Source: Sphingobium chlorophenolicum
GTDB taxonomy: Bacteria > Pseudomonadota > Alphaproteobacteria > Sphingomonadales > Sphingomonadaceae
Length of the DNA: 64,000 nt
NCBI RefSeq assembly: GCF_000722875.1
Contig: NZ_JFHR01000009.1
Coordinates: 1-64,000 of the forward strand
Direction: 5' to 3'
Shown here: positions 27,347 to 36,150 of the stretch, piece by piece
How positions within the stretch are numbered: position 1 is the stretch's first letter
How the letters are laid out: every line of letters begins with the position of its first letter
Translations under genes and position numbers: made by a program
The notes under the pieces: generated by a model
Databases searched by the model: none
The model's input: only the letters and a program-made list of their open reading frames with translations
What the model was told of the DNA's origin: nothing

Positions 27347-27486
27347 CCTATTCCTCCCCATCGACAGATGGGGAGGGGGACCGGCCGAAGGCTGGTGGAG
27401 GGGAAAGGGACACGACCTCCGAATTTCCCCTCCACCGTTCGCTTTGCGAACGGTCCCCCTCCCTACGCTTCGCGTAGGGAGGATTA
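27347..27486 (+). repeat. Family A hairpin repeat, copy 5
   Basis: H1 is CCCCATC-gaca-GATGGGG, H2 ACCGGCC-gaa-GGCTGGT, H3 GTTCGC-ttt-GCGAAC and H4 CCCTACGC-ttc-GCGTAGGG (here a perfect stem). Both outer flanks are present: GATTTGCGTGGCAAGCGGACC from about 27323 on the left, and CCGACATCCGAACCGTCCACG to about 27535 on the right. It occupies the 342-base gap 27200-27541. Confidence 0.9.
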
Positions 27487-27541
27487 AGAGCGACCGCTAA
27501 TGGCCATTTCCCGACATCCGAACCGTCCACGCTGCCTAAAG

Positions 27542-27724
27542 TCAGCGCAATTTCGCGATGTTCAGCCCGTCCTGCTTGGCGCGGGCCTTCACTGATTCCT
27601 CGCTGCGGGTCAGGGCCTTGGCGATCGCTTTCAAGGCCATGCCCTTCTTCGCCAGCGTGTGGAGCTTCTGCAACTCGTCCGCCGTCCAGGGTTGCTTGTG
27701 CCGTTCAAAACGATCGCCCGCCAT
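27542..27724 (-). CDS. Small Myb/SANT-like helix-turn-helix protein
   Basis: A 60-residue basic protein of three helices with the pattern PWTADELQKLHTLAKKG, LKAIAKALTRS, EESVKARAKQDGL, resembling the DNA-binding helix-turn-helix of SANT/GcrA-type domains. It begins six bases past the purA stop; a TTG at 27733 that overlaps the purA stop is an alternative start. I infer a small DNA-binding protein of unknown target, co-transcribed with purA. Confidence 0.7.
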   Translation of the reverse strand: MAGDRFERHKQPWTADELQKLHTLAKKGMALKAIAKALTRSEESVKARAKQDGLNIAKLR

Positions 27725-27729
27725 GTCGA

Positions 27730-29019
27730 TCAATCCGCGAAGGGGTCGCGCACGAGGATGGTGTCCTCGCGCTCAGGGCTGGTGGAGACGAGCGTGACCG
27801 GGCAGCCGATCAGTTCCTCGATCCGGCGGATATATTTGATCGCCTGCGCGGGCAGATCCGCCCAACTGCGGGCGCCCGCCGTGGTGTCCTGCCAGCCTTC
27901 GATGCTTTCATAGACCGGCTCGGCCTTGGCCTGATCCTGCGCATGGGCAGGGAGATAGTCGAAGTTCCGGTCGCCGATCTTGTAGCCGACGCAGATTTTC
28001 AGTTCGTCGAAGCCGTCCAGCACGTCCAGCTTGGTGAGCGCGATGCCGGTGACGCCCGACACCGCGACCGACTGGCGCACCAGCACGGCGTCAAACCAGC
28101 CGCAGCGGCGCTTGCGGCCGGTGACGGTGCCGAATTCATGGCCGCGTTCGCCCAGACGCTGGCCGATGTCGTTTTCCTGCTCGGTCGGGAAGGGACCGGA
28201 ACCGACGCGGGTGGTGTAGGCCTTGACGATGCCCAGCACGAAGCCCGCGCCATTGGGGCCAAGGCCGGTGCCGCTCGCCGCCGTGCCCGCCACCGTGTTG
28301 GAGGAGGTGACGAACGGATAGGTGCCGTGGTCGATGTCGAGCAAAGTGCCCTGCGCGCCTTCGAACAGGATGCGCTTGCCTTCCCCCTTCGCCTTGTTGA
28401 GCGTCAGCCAGACGGGCTTGACGAAAGGCAGGATGAAAGCGGCGATTTCGCGCAGTTCGGCCATCAGCGCTTCGCGGTCGATGGGCGCTTCGTTGAACCC
28501 GGCGCGCAGCGCGTCGTGGTGCGCGGTCAGGCGGTCGAGCTGCGGGCCGAGGTCGTCCAGATGGGAAAGGTCGCAGACGCGGATGGCGCGGCGGCCGACC
28601 TTGTCCTCATAGGCCGGGCCGATGCCGCGGCGGGTGGTGCCGATCTTGCCCGCGCCCGAAGCGTCCTCGCGCAGGCCGTCGAGATCGCGGTGGAAGGGCA
28701 GGATCAGCGGGCAGGTTTCCGCGATCTGGAGGTTGTCGGGCGTGATCTCCACCCCCTGCCCTTTCAGCTTCGCCACCTCGTCGCGGAAGTGCCAGGGGTC
28801 CAGTACCACGCCATTGCCGATCACCGACAGCGTGCCGCGCACGATGCCCGACGGGAGCAGCGAGAGCTTGTACACCTTCTCACCCACGACCAGCGTGTGA
28901 CCGGCATTGTGGCCGCCCTGGAAGCGGGCAACGACGTCGGCGCGTTCCGACAGCCAGTCGACGATCTTGCCCTTGCCTTCGTCGCCCCACTGGGCGCCGA
29001 TCACGGTCACATTTGCCAC
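27730..29019 (-). CDS. purA: Adenylosuccinate synthetase PurA
   Basis: PurA joins IMP and aspartate with GTP in the first AMP-specific step. The 429-residue protein has the P-loop GDEGKGK (12-18), the catalytic His in [29 protein letters not shown] and the late [16 protein letters not shown] 29019 has GGAGGA eight bases upstream and places the start at [12 protein letters not shown]; the frame's further 86 codons upstream are low-complexity and rejected. The E. coli enzyme has 432 residues. Confidence 0.97.
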   Translation of the reverse strand: MANVTVIGAQWGDEGKGKIVDWLSERADVVARFQGGHNAGHTLVVGEKVYKLSLLPSGIVRGTLSVIGNGVVLDPWHFRDEVAKLKGQGVEITPDNLQIAETCPLILPFHRDLDGLREDASGAGKIGTTRRGIGPAYEDKVGRRAIRVCDLSHLDDLGPQLDRLTAHHDALRAGFNEAPIDREALMAELREIAAFILPFVKPVWLTLNKAKGEGKRILFEGAQGTLLDIDHGTYPFVTSSNTVAGTAASGTGLGPNGAGFVLGIVKAYTTRVGSGPFPTEQENDIGQRLGERGHEFGTVTGRKRRCGWFDAVLVRQSVAVSGVTGIALTKLDVLDGFDELKICVGYKIGDRNFDYLPAHAQDQAKAEPVYESIEGWQDTTAGARSWADLPAQAIKYIRRIEELIGCPVTLVSTSPEREDTILVRDPFAD

Positions 29020-29205
29020 AGATACAGTCCTCCGCCCGCCGCGCGGACCGGCCATGCCCTTCGACGGGACTCGGCATGCCGGTGGGATAGGGTGGATGCC
29101 GGAGCACCCTGCGGGGGCGCGGTTAGCCGGGCATGGCGGGCGCGTCAAGGCGGATGCGGCGGTTGCGGCCTTTCCCGCCACCCGTTCGCAGGCTACAGCA
29201 AATCC

Positions 29206-29637
29206 ATGGCAAAGGCGGATCAGATCGAAATCGGATTGCGGATCATCATCGAGCAGCCGGTCGTCGGCGTGCTGCATAGCCTTCAGGCCAAGGACGATGG
29301 GCCGCTCGATGCGAAAACCTCCGGCACCGGCGAAGCATTGTCGTTCGATCTACCGATCCGCGTCGCGCCCGGCCCCCGATTCTTCGGCGATCAGGTGCGC
29401 CGCGAAGGGCCGGTGCGGCGCTTCATCTATATTCGGATCGGCCAATTGGCCGGCGATCCGGCATCGCCATGGTCGCGCCGGATGAAGATCGACATTCACG
29501 ATCTGGACGAAGACCTGCTGACGCGGGCCATTGAAGGACGGGGCGTCATCGAAATCGTCGTGAACGGCACGGGCAAGGACGAAACGCCCGCCTGCGCCAC
29601 GGTGCCGCCGGTCCGCCGCCGCCTCAGCGAGGGCTGA
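29206..29637 (+). CDS. DUF5990 family protein
   Basis: The 143-residue protein has the DUF5990 pattern: a start like [14 protein letters not shown], a central beta-rich part, then [14 protein letters not shown] and [14 protein letters not shown]. No membrane segment or catalytic motif is visible and no function is established for the family. It is divergent from purA (186 bases between starts) and its end lies four bases from the hisZ stop on the other strand, so it is an isolated single gene. Confidence 0.72.
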   Translation: MAKADQIEIGLRIIIEQPVVGVLHSLQAKDDGPLDAKTSGTGEALSFDLPIRVAPGPRFFGDQVRREGPVRRFIYIRIGQLAGDPASPWSRRMKIDIHDLDEDLLTRAIEGRGVIEIVVNGTGKDETPACATVPPVRRRLSEG

Positions 29638-29640
29638 CGG

Positions 29641-30771
29641 TCAGTAAGGGCGCGGCTCGGCGCCCTCCAGCCAGTGCGAACAGCGCAGCGCTTCGCCATT
29701 TTCTTGCGGGGTCAGCGCGGCGACCGTCTGCCAGCCTTCCGCCCGCAACTGGGCGGCGCGGGCGGCGTCATGGTGCAGGGGCAGGAACAGGCGTTTGGGC
29801 GCCTCGCCGCCGAAGCCCGCGTCGATCAGCGGATCGGGATAGAGGGAAAAGCCCATGGCCGGTTCCTCCGACCCGTCGGCGCGGATGATCGCATAGCTGC
29901 CGCCCCGGCCGATCTCGCCGGTGAAGCCTTCCGCGAAGATCGAGAAGCCGAACCAGTTCTGATATTCGAAGCCGTGGCGCTCGGTCGGGTCGAGCGTCAG
30001 GCTGATGTCCCAGCCGATGGGCTTGGCGATGGCGCGCAGGCCCGCGATGCGGCTGTCGATGGCGCCGCCCAGATCGGCGTTCAGCGCCTCCAGCCGTTCC
30101 ATTGCGGCGTGGAAGGGGCCGGTGCCCTCGATCAGCGGCAGATAGGCGGCGGCGGCCGGGCTGATCGCGGCGAGCGCGCCCGCATCCTTGGCGTCCAGTT
30201 CGGTGCGGACGGCCTCTATCTCTTCCGGCGCGAGCGGCAGCGGCCCGGCGGCGAGCGCGTCGATCAGGTCCGGCAGGGTGAAGTCGATGGTGATGCCGGT
30301 GACGCCTGCGGCTTGCAGCGCTTCGATGGCGACGTTCACAATCTCCACGGCGGCGGCGACGCTGTCGCTGCCGATGAGTTCGGCGCCGACCTGAAACCGC
30401 TCCCGTTCGGGACGAAGCTGATTCGCGCGCAGGCGGATGACGGGACCGGCATAGGACAGACGCAGCGGGCGCGGCGCGGCGGCCAGTCGGGTGGCGGCGA
30501 TGCGGCCGACCTGCGCGGTCATGTCCGGGCGCAGGGCCAGGCTGCGCTGCGACACAGGGTCGATGGCGCGGACGAGATCCTGCGCCTTCATCGATTTCAG
30601 GCGGCCGACCAGCGTGTCCTCGAACTCCGCGATGGGGGGCATGACGCGTTCGTAGCCGTGGCTCGCCACTGTATCGAGCACGCGGCGCGCAAGCCGGGCG
30701 GAAGCCTCCGCCAGCGGCGGCAGGCGGTCGGAAAGTCCTTCAGGCAGGAGGCCGGATGGAATCGTGGTCAT
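29641..30771 (-). CDS. hisZ: ATP phosphoribosyltransferase regulatory subunit HisZ
   Basis: HisZ is a histidyl-tRNA-synthetase paralogue that forms a complex with short HisG and makes it active and histidine-sensitive. The 376-residue protein has class II motif 2-like LALRPDMTAQVGRIAATR and the later GRGGSYAI but lacks the HisS C-terminal anticodon domain and the LVRGLDYYT-type motif, which separates it from HisS. hisG is not nearby. Its start overlaps the DUF559 gene by four bases. Confidence 0.9.
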   Translation of the reverse strand: MTTIPSGLLPEGLSDRLPPLAEASARLARRVLDTVASHGYERVMPPIAEFEDTLVGRLKSMKAQDLVRAIDPVSQRSLALRPDMTAQVGRIAATRLAAAPRPLRLSYAGPVIRLRANQLRPERERFQVGAELIGSDSVAAAVEIVNVAIEALQAAGVTGITIDFTLPDLIDALAAGPLPLAPEEIEAVRTELDAKDAGALAAISPAAAAYLPLIEGTGPFHAAMERLEALNADLGGAIDSRIAGLRAIAKPIGWDISLTLDPTERHGFEYQNWFGFSIFAEGFTGEIGRGGSYAIIRADGSEEPAMGFSLYPDPLIDAGFGGEAPKRLFLPLHHDAARAAQLRAEGWQTVAALTPQENGEALRCSHWLEGAEPRPY

Positions 30772-31154
30772 GGCTCCCTCCCCCCCTGGGGGGAGGGTTG
30801 GGGAGAGGGGGATTCGCGCAACGCCTGCCCAATCACGCTCAACACGCCCTCGATATTCCCCATTACATCCGGATTGCCGAAACGAAGCACACGATATCCT
30901 AGCGATTCCAGAAACTCTGTTCGTCGTGCGTCATAGCGATCTTTGGCGGAATGTGTATCCCCGTCGATCTCGACGATGAGCTTTGCCGCTTTGGAGGCGA
31001 AATCGGCGATGTAGGGCGCGATGATCGACTGGCGGGTGAATTGCCGGTTTTCGAAGCGGTTGGCTCTTAGGGCGAGCCAGAGCCTTTGTTCCGCGGGGGT
31101 GGGGTTTGCGCGCATGTGTCTGGCGCGTTGTTTCAGCGTCGCGTCCAGTTGCAT
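30768..31154 (-). CDS. DUF559 endonuclease-fold protein
   Basis: This 128-residue protein has the DUF559 pattern: MRANPTPAEQRLWLALR, then the PD-(D/E)xK-like core IADFASKAAKLIVEIDGDTH, RTEFLESLGYRVLRFGNPDV. The fold is related to very-short-patch-repair (Vsr) nucleases, but activity is not established. The gene lies between two inverted copies of a family E repeat (30774-30811 and 31162-31200), and the last 15 codons (ESPSPQPSPQGGREP) are read from the repeat. Its stop overlaps the hisZ start. ATG 31154 is used; an ATG seven codons earlier lies inside the repeat. Confidence 0.85.
   Translation of the reverse strand: MQLDATLKQRARHMRANPTPAEQRLWLALRANRFENRQFTRQSIIAPYIADFASKAAKLIVEIDGDTHSAKDRYDARRTEFLESLGYRVLRFGNPDVMGNIEGVLSVIGQALRESPSPQPSPQGGREP
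30774..30811 (-). repeat. Family E repeat, left of the DUF559 gene
   Basis: CTCCCTCCCCCC-tggggggaggg followed by TTGGGGAGAGGGGG is the near-exact reverse complement of the copy at 31162-31200. It forms a hairpin (CCCTCCCCCC/GGGGGGAGGG) and encodes the C-terminus of the DUF559 protein. Confidence 0.88.
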
Positions 31155-31161
31155 CGTTGCT

Positions 31162-31200
31162 TCCCCCTCTCCCAAACCCTCCCCCCAAGGGGGGAGGGCT
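31162..31200 (+). repeat. Family E repeat, right of the DUF559 gene
   Basis: CCCCCTCTCCCAAACCCTCC continues to CCCCAAGGGGGGAGGG, a hairpin of CCCTCCCCCC-aa... against GGGGGGAGGG. It is inverted relative to the left copy and separates the DUF559 gene from the serA stop (31208). Confidence 0.88.
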
Positions 31201-31207
31201 TTTTAGC

Positions 31208-32788
31208 TTAGGCGAAGCGGAGGAGTTTCACCGTCTTGACGCCTGCCAGCTTGCAGATGTCGCTGAGGACCGCCTCGCTCACCGCGCCGTCCAGCGAGAG
31301 CAGCAGCACCGCTTCCCCGCCCTGGTTGCGGCGGCCGAGGTGGAAGGTGCCGATATTGACGTTCGCCTCGCCCAGCGTGGAACCCAGGCGACCGATGAAG
31401 CCCGGCGCGTCCTGGTTGACGATGTAGAGCATGTCACCGGCCAGATCGGCTTCGACCTTGATGCCGAACAGTTCGACCAGACGCGGCTGCGCATTGCCGA
31501 ACAGCGTGCCCGCGACCGACTTGTCGCCGCTTTCCGTCTTCACCGTTACGCGGACGAGGGTCTGGTAATCGCCCTCGCGATCATGGCGGACCTCGCGCAC
31601 GTCGAGGCCGCGTTCCTTCGCCAGGAAGGGCGCGTTGACCATGTTCACCGTGTCCGAATAGACGCGCATCAGGCCAGCCAGCACCGCCGCCGTGATCGGC
31701 TTCTGGTTGAGTTCGGCGGCATGGCCTTCCACCTCTACGGCGACGCTCTGGATGCGGTCGCCCTCAAGCTGGCCGACCAGGCTGCCCAGTTCCTCCGCCA
31801 GCGCCATATAGGGCTTGAGCTTCGGGGCTTCCTCCGCCGACAGCGACGGCACGTTCAGCGCGTTGGTGATGCCGCCGTCGAGCAGATAGTCGCTGAGTTG
31901 TTCAGCCACCTGCAACGCGACATTGACCTGCGCTTCATCGGTCGATGCGCCGAGGTGCGGGGTGCAGATGAAGTTGGGGGTGCCGAACAGCGGCGATTCC
32001 TTCGCCGGTTCCTGCACGAACACGTCGAGCGCGGCGCCCGCCACATGGCCCGAATCCATCGCTTCCTTGAGCGCGGCTTCGTCGATCAGGCCACCGCGGG
32101 CGCAGTTGATGATGCGTACGCCCTTCTTCGTTTTGGCGAGGTTTTCCTTGCTCAGGATGTTGCGGGTCTGGTCGGTCAGCGGCGTGTGAAGCGTGATGAA
32201 GTCCGCCTTCGCCAGCAGCGTATCGAGATCAGCCTTTTCCACGCCCATTTCGACGGCGCGTTCCGGGGTCAGGAAGGGATCGAACGCCACGACCTTCATC
32301 TTGAGGCCCAGGGCGCGGCTGGCGACGATGGAGCCGATATTGCCAGCGCCGATCAGGCCCAGCGTCTTGCCGGTGACTTCCACGCCCATGAAGCCGTTCT
32401 TCGGCCACAGGCCCTGCTGCGTCTGCGCATTGGCTTCGGGCAACTGGCGGGCCAGCGCGAACATCAGCGCAATGGCATGTTCGGCGGTGGTGATGGAGTT
32501 GCCGAACGGGGTGTTCATGACGATCACGCCCTTGGACGAGGCGGCCGGGATGTCGACATTGTCGACGCCGATGCCTGCACGGCCGATGACCTTCAGGTTG
32601 GTGGCGTGGTCGAGAATGTCCTTCGTGACCTTGGTGGAGCTGCGGATGGCGAGGCCGTCATATTGGCCGATGATCGCCTTCAGTTCGTCCGGGGTCTTGC
32701 CGGTGATTTCGTCGACTTCGACGCCGCGCTCACGGAAGATCGCGGCGGCGCGGGGGTCCATTTTGTCGGAGATAAGGACTTTGGGCAT
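31208..32788 (-). CDS. serA: D-3-phosphoglycerate dehydrogenase SerA
   Basis: SerA oxidises 3-phosphoglycerate, the first step of serine synthesis. The 526-residue long-form enzyme has VIGRAGIGVDNVDIPAAS, the NAD-binding LGLIGAGNIGSIVASRA, INCARGGLIDEAAL, the catalytic His in FICTPHLGASTDEAQ, an intervening (ASB) domain, and a C-terminal ACT domain (MLYIVNQDAPGFIGRLGSTL) likely binding serine. ATG 32788 (MPKVLISDK) is the normal start; the ATG seven codons upstream is unlikely. It lies downstream of serC across a family C repeat, a probable serCA operon. Confidence 0.97.
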   Translation of the reverse strand: MPKVLISDKMDPRAAAIFRERGVEVDEITGKTPDELKAIIGQYDGLAIRSSTKVTKDILDHATNLKVIGRAGIGVDNVDIPAASSKGVIVMNTPFGNSITTAEHAIALMFALARQLPEANAQTQQGLWPKNGFMGVEVTGKTLGLIGAGNIGSIVASRALGLKMKVVAFDPFLTPERAVEMGVEKADLDTLLAKADFITLHTPLTDQTRNILSKENLAKTKKGVRIINCARGGLIDEAALKEAMDSGHVAGAALDVFVQEPAKESPLFGTPNFICTPHLGASTDEAQVNVALQVAEQLSDYLLDGGITNALNVPSLSAEEAPKLKPYMALAEELGSLVGQLEGDRIQSVAVEVEGHAAELNQKPITAAVLAGLMRVYSDTVNMVNAPFLAKERGLDVREVRHDREGDYQTLVRVTVKTESGDKSVAGTLFGNAQPRLVELFGIKVEADLAGDMLYIVNQDAPGFIGRLGSTLGEANVNIGTFHLGRRNQGGEAVLLLSLDGAVSEAVLSDICKLAGVKTVKLLRFA

Positions 32789-32811
32789 GACGAATTGCCT
32801 TTCTTGCAATT

Positions 32812-32892
32812 CGTCATCCTGACGAAAGTCGGGATCTCAGGCGGCTAGGTTCGACCTAGAGGCCCGAGATCCCAGCCTTCGCTGGGATGACG
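32812..32892. repeat. Family C paired-hairpin repeat
   Basis: A diverged left hairpin (CGTCATCCTGAC-gaa-AGTCGGGATCTC) and a conserved right hairpin (GAGATCCCAGCC-ttc-GCTGGGATGACG) lie around a GGCTAGG spacer, as in 17529-17609. It lies within the serC-serA intercistronic gap and may tune serA expression. Confidence 0.85.
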
Positions 32893-32911
32893 GGGAATAG
32901 GATAAGTTGGA

Positions 32912-34069
32912 TTAAGCAGCCTTGACGGTGGCGTAGGCCCAGTCGAGCCATGGACCGAGCGCTTCGATATCGGCGGTCTCGACCGTCGCGCCGCACCAGA
33001 TGCGCAGGCCTGCCGGGGCGTCGCGATAGCCCGCGACGTCATAGGCGGCGCCTTCCTTCTCCAGTAGGGCGGCGAAGCTCTTGATGAAGGCTTCGTCCGC
33101 GCCCTCGACCGTCAGGCAGACGCTGGTGGTGGAGCGGGTCGCCGGATCGGCGGCGAGATGGCCCAGCCAGTCCCGTTCCTCGACGATCTTGTTCAGTGCC
33201 GCCGCATTGGCGTTGCTGCGGGCGATCAGGCCAGCGGAACCGCCGATCGACTTGCCCCATTCCAGCGCGAAGATCGCGTCTTCCACCGCCAGCATGGAGG
33301 GGGTGTTGATCGTCTCGCCCTTGAACACGCCTTCGGCCAGCTTGCCCTTCGACACGAGGCGGAAGACCTTGGGCAGCGGCCATGCGGGGGTGTAGCTTTC
33401 CAGACGCTCGACGGCGCGGGGGCCGAGGATCAGCACGCCATGGCCGCCCTCCCCGCCCAGCACCTTCTGCCAGGAGAAGGTGGCGACGTCGATCTTGCTC
33501 CAGTCGATGTCGTAGGCGAACACCGCGCTGGTGGCATCGGCGAAGGTCAGGCCTTCGCGGTCGGCGGGGATCCAGTCGGCGTTCGGCACGCGCACGCCGG
33601 AGGTGGTGCCGTTCCAGGTGAACAGCACGTCATGGGCGAAGTTCACACCGTTCAGGTCGGGCAACTGACCATAGTCGGCGCGGATGACCGTGGGATCGAG
33701 CTTCAACTGCTTGGCGGCGTCCGTCACCCAGCCTTCGCCGAAGCTTTCCCAGGCCAGCGTCGTCACCGGGCGGGCGCCCAGCATGGTCCACATCGCCATT
33801 TCGAAGGCGCCAGTGTCGGAACCCGGCACGATGCCGATGCGGTGGGTTTCGGGCAGGTTCAGCAGTTCGCGCATCAGGTCGATGCAATAAGCGAGGCGAG
33901 TCTTGCCGATCTTGGCGCGGTGCGAGCGGCCGAGGGATTCGGCGCTCAGCTTGTCGGCGCTCCAGCCCGGAGGCTTGGCGCAGGGACCGGAAGAGAAATA
34001 GGGGCGTGCCGGCTTGGTTGCGGGCTTCGCAGGCGCAATGGTGGCGTCTGCGGCGATCGTATCAGTCAT
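32912..34069 (-). CDS. serC: Phosphoserine aminotransferase SerC
   Basis: SerC converts 3-phosphohydroxypyruvate to phosphoserine with glutamate and also serves pyridoxal-phosphate synthesis. The 385-residue protein is of the alphaproteobacterial type: [50 protein letters not shown], and the PLP lysine in [16 protein letters not shown]. It heads the serC-serA pair. Its leader carries a hairpin just before the ribosome site (AAGGAGAAG). Confidence 0.96.
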   Translation of the reverse strand: MTDTIAADATIAPAKPATKPARPYFSSGPCAKPPGWSADKLSAESLGRSHRAKIGKTRLAYCIDLMRELLNLPETHRIGIVPGSDTGAFEMAMWTMLGARPVTTLAWESFGEGWVTDAAKQLKLDPTVIRADYGQLPDLNGVNFAHDVLFTWNGTTSGVRVPNADWIPADREGLTFADATSAVFAYDIDWSKIDVATFSWQKVLGGEGGHGVLILGPRAVERLESYTPAWPLPKVFRLVSKGKLAEGVFKGETINTPSMLAVEDAIFALEWGKSIGGSAGLIARSNANAAALNKIVEERDWLGHLAADPATRSTTSVCLTVEGADEAFIKSFAALLEKEGAAYDVAGYRDAPAGLRIWCGATVETADIEALGPWLDWAYATVKAA

Positions 34070-34084
34070 GTAATGCTTCTCCTT

Positions 34085-34130
34085 ACAGAGAGCACGCGCG
34101 GCGTTGGGACCGCGTGGCCCGCTGGCCGCC
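34085..34130 (-). promoter_or_regulatory. Hairpin leader of serC
   Basis: CACGCG and CGCGTG (34093-34116) form a short GC stem about 20 bases before the serC start, in a GC-rich leader. A conserved serC RNA motif upstream of this gene has been described for alphaproteobacteria. Position fits, but I cannot confirm the consensus without a covariance search. Confidence 0.35.
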
Positions 34131-34230
34131 CTAAAGATCGCGGAAGAAGAGTCAAGCTGAATGTCTGGATGCGATAAAACGAGTCGGCCGTTAACCCTTG
34201 GGCCAGCCGGACGTGATAAATCATGCCGTC

Positions 34231-34926
34231 ATGATCGAGCGGGTTTGGGGGAAGGCGATCCTTCGCGGCACGGGGCTTGCGGCCCTGACGGCGGCCGTGC
34301 TGACGCTGGCGGGTTGCGGCGGCGAACTGGTGCCGCGTGGGCGCGTGGAGCGGCCCTCCAAGCCGGTCCGGACGGCGCGACCCACCGCGCCGCCGCCGAT
34401 GGAATTGCGCCAGTGCATGGCGAAGCTGACGTCCCAATCGGTTCTCTTCACCCCCCTGCCCGACCAAAATTTCGGCGGCGGGTGCAGCGCGACGGGCAGC
34501 GTCAAGCTGATCGACATCGGCGTGCCCGCGACCAATCTGGGCGCGATGACGTGCGGGCTGGCCGCCAATTTCGCGGCCTGGGCGCGCTATGGCGTGCAAC
34601 CGGCGGCCCGGCTGATCCTGGGGGCGGAGATCGAGCGGATCGAGACGTTCGGCACCTATAATTGCCGGCCCATCGCGGGCAGCGGCAAGCTGTCCGAACA
34701 TGCGCACAGCAATGCGGTCGACGTGTCCGCCTTCGTCCTGAGCGACGGGCGGCGCATTTCCATCGAAAGGGACTGGAACGGCGACAAGCGGACGCGCCAG
34801 TTTCTGGAAATCGTCCGCGCCAGCGCCTGCAAGCGGTTCCGCACCGTGCTCAGCCCCGATTACAACGCCGCGCATCACGATCATTTTCATTTCGATATGG
34901 GGGGGAAAGGGGGATTTTGCCGCTAG
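34231..34926 (+). CDS. Extensin-family lipoprotein
   Basis: The 231-residue protein has a lipoprotein signal (ALTAAVLTLAGCGGE, lipobox LAGC) and an extensin-like C-terminal domain (PF06904 type). Metal-site-like motifs are SEHAHSNAVDVSAF (about 158-171) and AHHDHFHFDMG near the end, related to the LAS/D-Ala-D-Ala carboxypeptidase fold. This suggests an envelope-anchored peptidoglycan peptidase, but no substrate is established. ATG 34231 is preferred over a TTG at 34198 because it sits right before the signal peptide. Confidence 0.85.
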   Translation: MIERVWGKAILRGTGLAALTAAVLTLAGCGGELVPRGRVERPSKPVRTARPTAPPPMELRQCMAKLTSQSVLFTPLPDQNFGGGCSATGSVKLIDIGVPATNLGAMTCGLAANFAAWARYGVQPAARLILGAEIERIETFGTYNCRPIAGSGKLSEHAHSNAVDVSAFVLSDGRRISIERDWNGDKRTRQFLEIVRASACKRFRTVLSPDYNAAHHDHFHFDMGGKGGFCR

Positions 34927-34967
34927 ACGCCTTGGCTTTGTCACGCGGGCGTCCTACCTTTCCGGAA

Positions 34968-35846
34968 ATGACTAAAAAAGAAATCGAAGAACGCAAATTC
35001 CGCCCCGCCAGCCAGGAAGCAGCCGACGCCCGGCTGAGGGTGGAAACCCCCCAGACCAACAGCGCCGCCTACCGCCTGGCATTCCAGGACACCGAATTCC
35101 TGCTGCGGGAGGATTTGCGGCCGGTGCGGTTTCAGTTGGAACTGCTGAAACCCCAATTGCTGATGGACGAGGCGAAGATCGAATCGACCTTCGTCTTCTA
35201 CGGTTCGGCGCGTATTCCGGAGCCGGAGCAGGCGCAGGCCCGGATCGACGCCGCGACCACGCCGGAGCAGAAGCGCATCGCCGAAAATCTGGCAAAGAAG
35301 GCGCGCTATTATGACGAGGCGCGCAAGCTGGCGCGGATCGCGGCGCAATATCCGGTGAACGCGGCGGGATGCCGCCATTTCGTCGTCTGTTCGGGCGGCG
35401 GTCCCTCCATCATGGAGGCGGCCAATCGCGGCGCGGCGGATGCGGGCGCACAGACCATCGGCATGAACATCGTCCTGCCGCATGAACAGTCGCCCAACCG
35501 CTTCGTCACGCCGGAATTGAGCTTCCAGTTCCACTATTTTGCGCTGCGCAAGATGCATTTCCTGTTGCGGGCGCGGGCGCTGGCGGTTTTTCCGGGCGGT
35601 TTCGGCACGTTCGACGAGATGTTCGAACTGCTGACGCTGATCCAGACCGGCAAGATGAAGCCGATCCCGGTGCTGCTGTTCGGCCGGGAATTCTGGACGC
35701 GGGTGGTGGATTTCGAGGCGCTGGCCGATGAAGGCGTGATCTCTCCGTCGGACCTCAACCTGCTGACCTGGGTGGAAACGGCCGAGGATGCGTGGGAGGC
35801 GGTGCAGACCTTCTATCAGGATTCGGAAGCGCCGGGCTGCGGGTAA
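34968..35846 (+). CDS. LOG family protein, long form (TIGR00730)
   Basis: The 292-residue protein has an extra N-terminal region of about 75 residues (YRLAFQDTEFLLREDLRPVRFQLELLKP) ahead of the LOG Rossmann core: TFVFYGSARIPEPE, VVCSGGGPSIMEAANRGAAD, GMNIVLPHEQSPN and the nucleotide loop AVFPGGFGTFDEMFELL. This long form is widespread in alphaproteobacteria and is often described as a nucleotide 5'-monophosphate nucleosidase. It is the second LOG protein in the window, with little similarity to that at 8699 outside the core. Confidence 0.88.
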   Translation: MTKKEIEERKFRPASQEAADARLRVETPQTNSAAYRLAFQDTEFLLREDLRPVRFQLELLKPQLLMDEAKIESTFVFYGSARIPEPEQAQARIDAATTPEQKRIAENLAKKARYYDEARKLARIAAQYPVNAAGCRHFVVCSGGGPSIMEAANRGAADAGAQTIGMNIVLPHEQSPNRFVTPELSFQFHYFALRKMHFLLRARALAVFPGGFGTFDEMFELLTLIQTGKMKPIPVLLFGREFWTRVVDFEALADEGVISPSDLNLLTWVETAEDAWEAVQTFYQDSEAPGCG

Positions 35847-35927
35847 TTCATCCTCGCCCCTTTAGCGCCAAGCTTGCCCCCTCTTTCGCCTGACTGATCG
35901 ATTTGGGTGGACGGCGGACCTATCCTA

Positions 35928-36063
35928 TTCCTCCCCATCGATAGATGGGGAGGGGGACCGGCCGAAGGCTGGTGGAGGGGAAGATACGTAGGTCACGCCA
36001 TTTCCCCTCCACCACCGCTTTCAGCGGCGGTCCCCCTCCCCACGCTTCGCGTAGGGAGGAATT
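35928..36063 (+). repeat. Family A hairpin repeat, copy 6 (core reversed)
   Basis: H1 is CCCCATC-gata-GATGGGG, H2 ACCGGCC-gaa-GGCTGGT, H3 CCGC-tttca-GCGG and H4 CACGC-ttc-GCGTAGGG. The core between the long stem arms (AGATACGTAGGTCACGCCAT) is reverse-complemented relative to the other copies. Both outer flanks are present (about 35900 to 36117). With the hairpin at 36151 it accounts for the 388-base gap 35847-36234. Confidence 0.9.
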
Positions 36064-36150
36064 GATGTCAGCTATTGGCCAATTGCCGACATTTTCGAAT
36101 TTGTCCACGCGGCCTGGTTCCGCCGTCTGATAAATGCACGACCGTCTGGA

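Noticed and set aside
27943..29205. Plus-strand extension of the DUF5990 frame
   Set aside because: Antisense to purA; the DUF5990 domain starts only at ATG 29206.
29641..30771. Histidyl-tRNA synthetase (hisS) assignment
   Set aside because: The protein is too short and lacks the HisS-specific histidine-binding motif and anticodon domain, so HisZ fits better.
34127..34155. Sigma-70 promoter for serC with TTGACT as -35
   Set aside because: No acceptable -10 box is found at 16-18 bases spacing.
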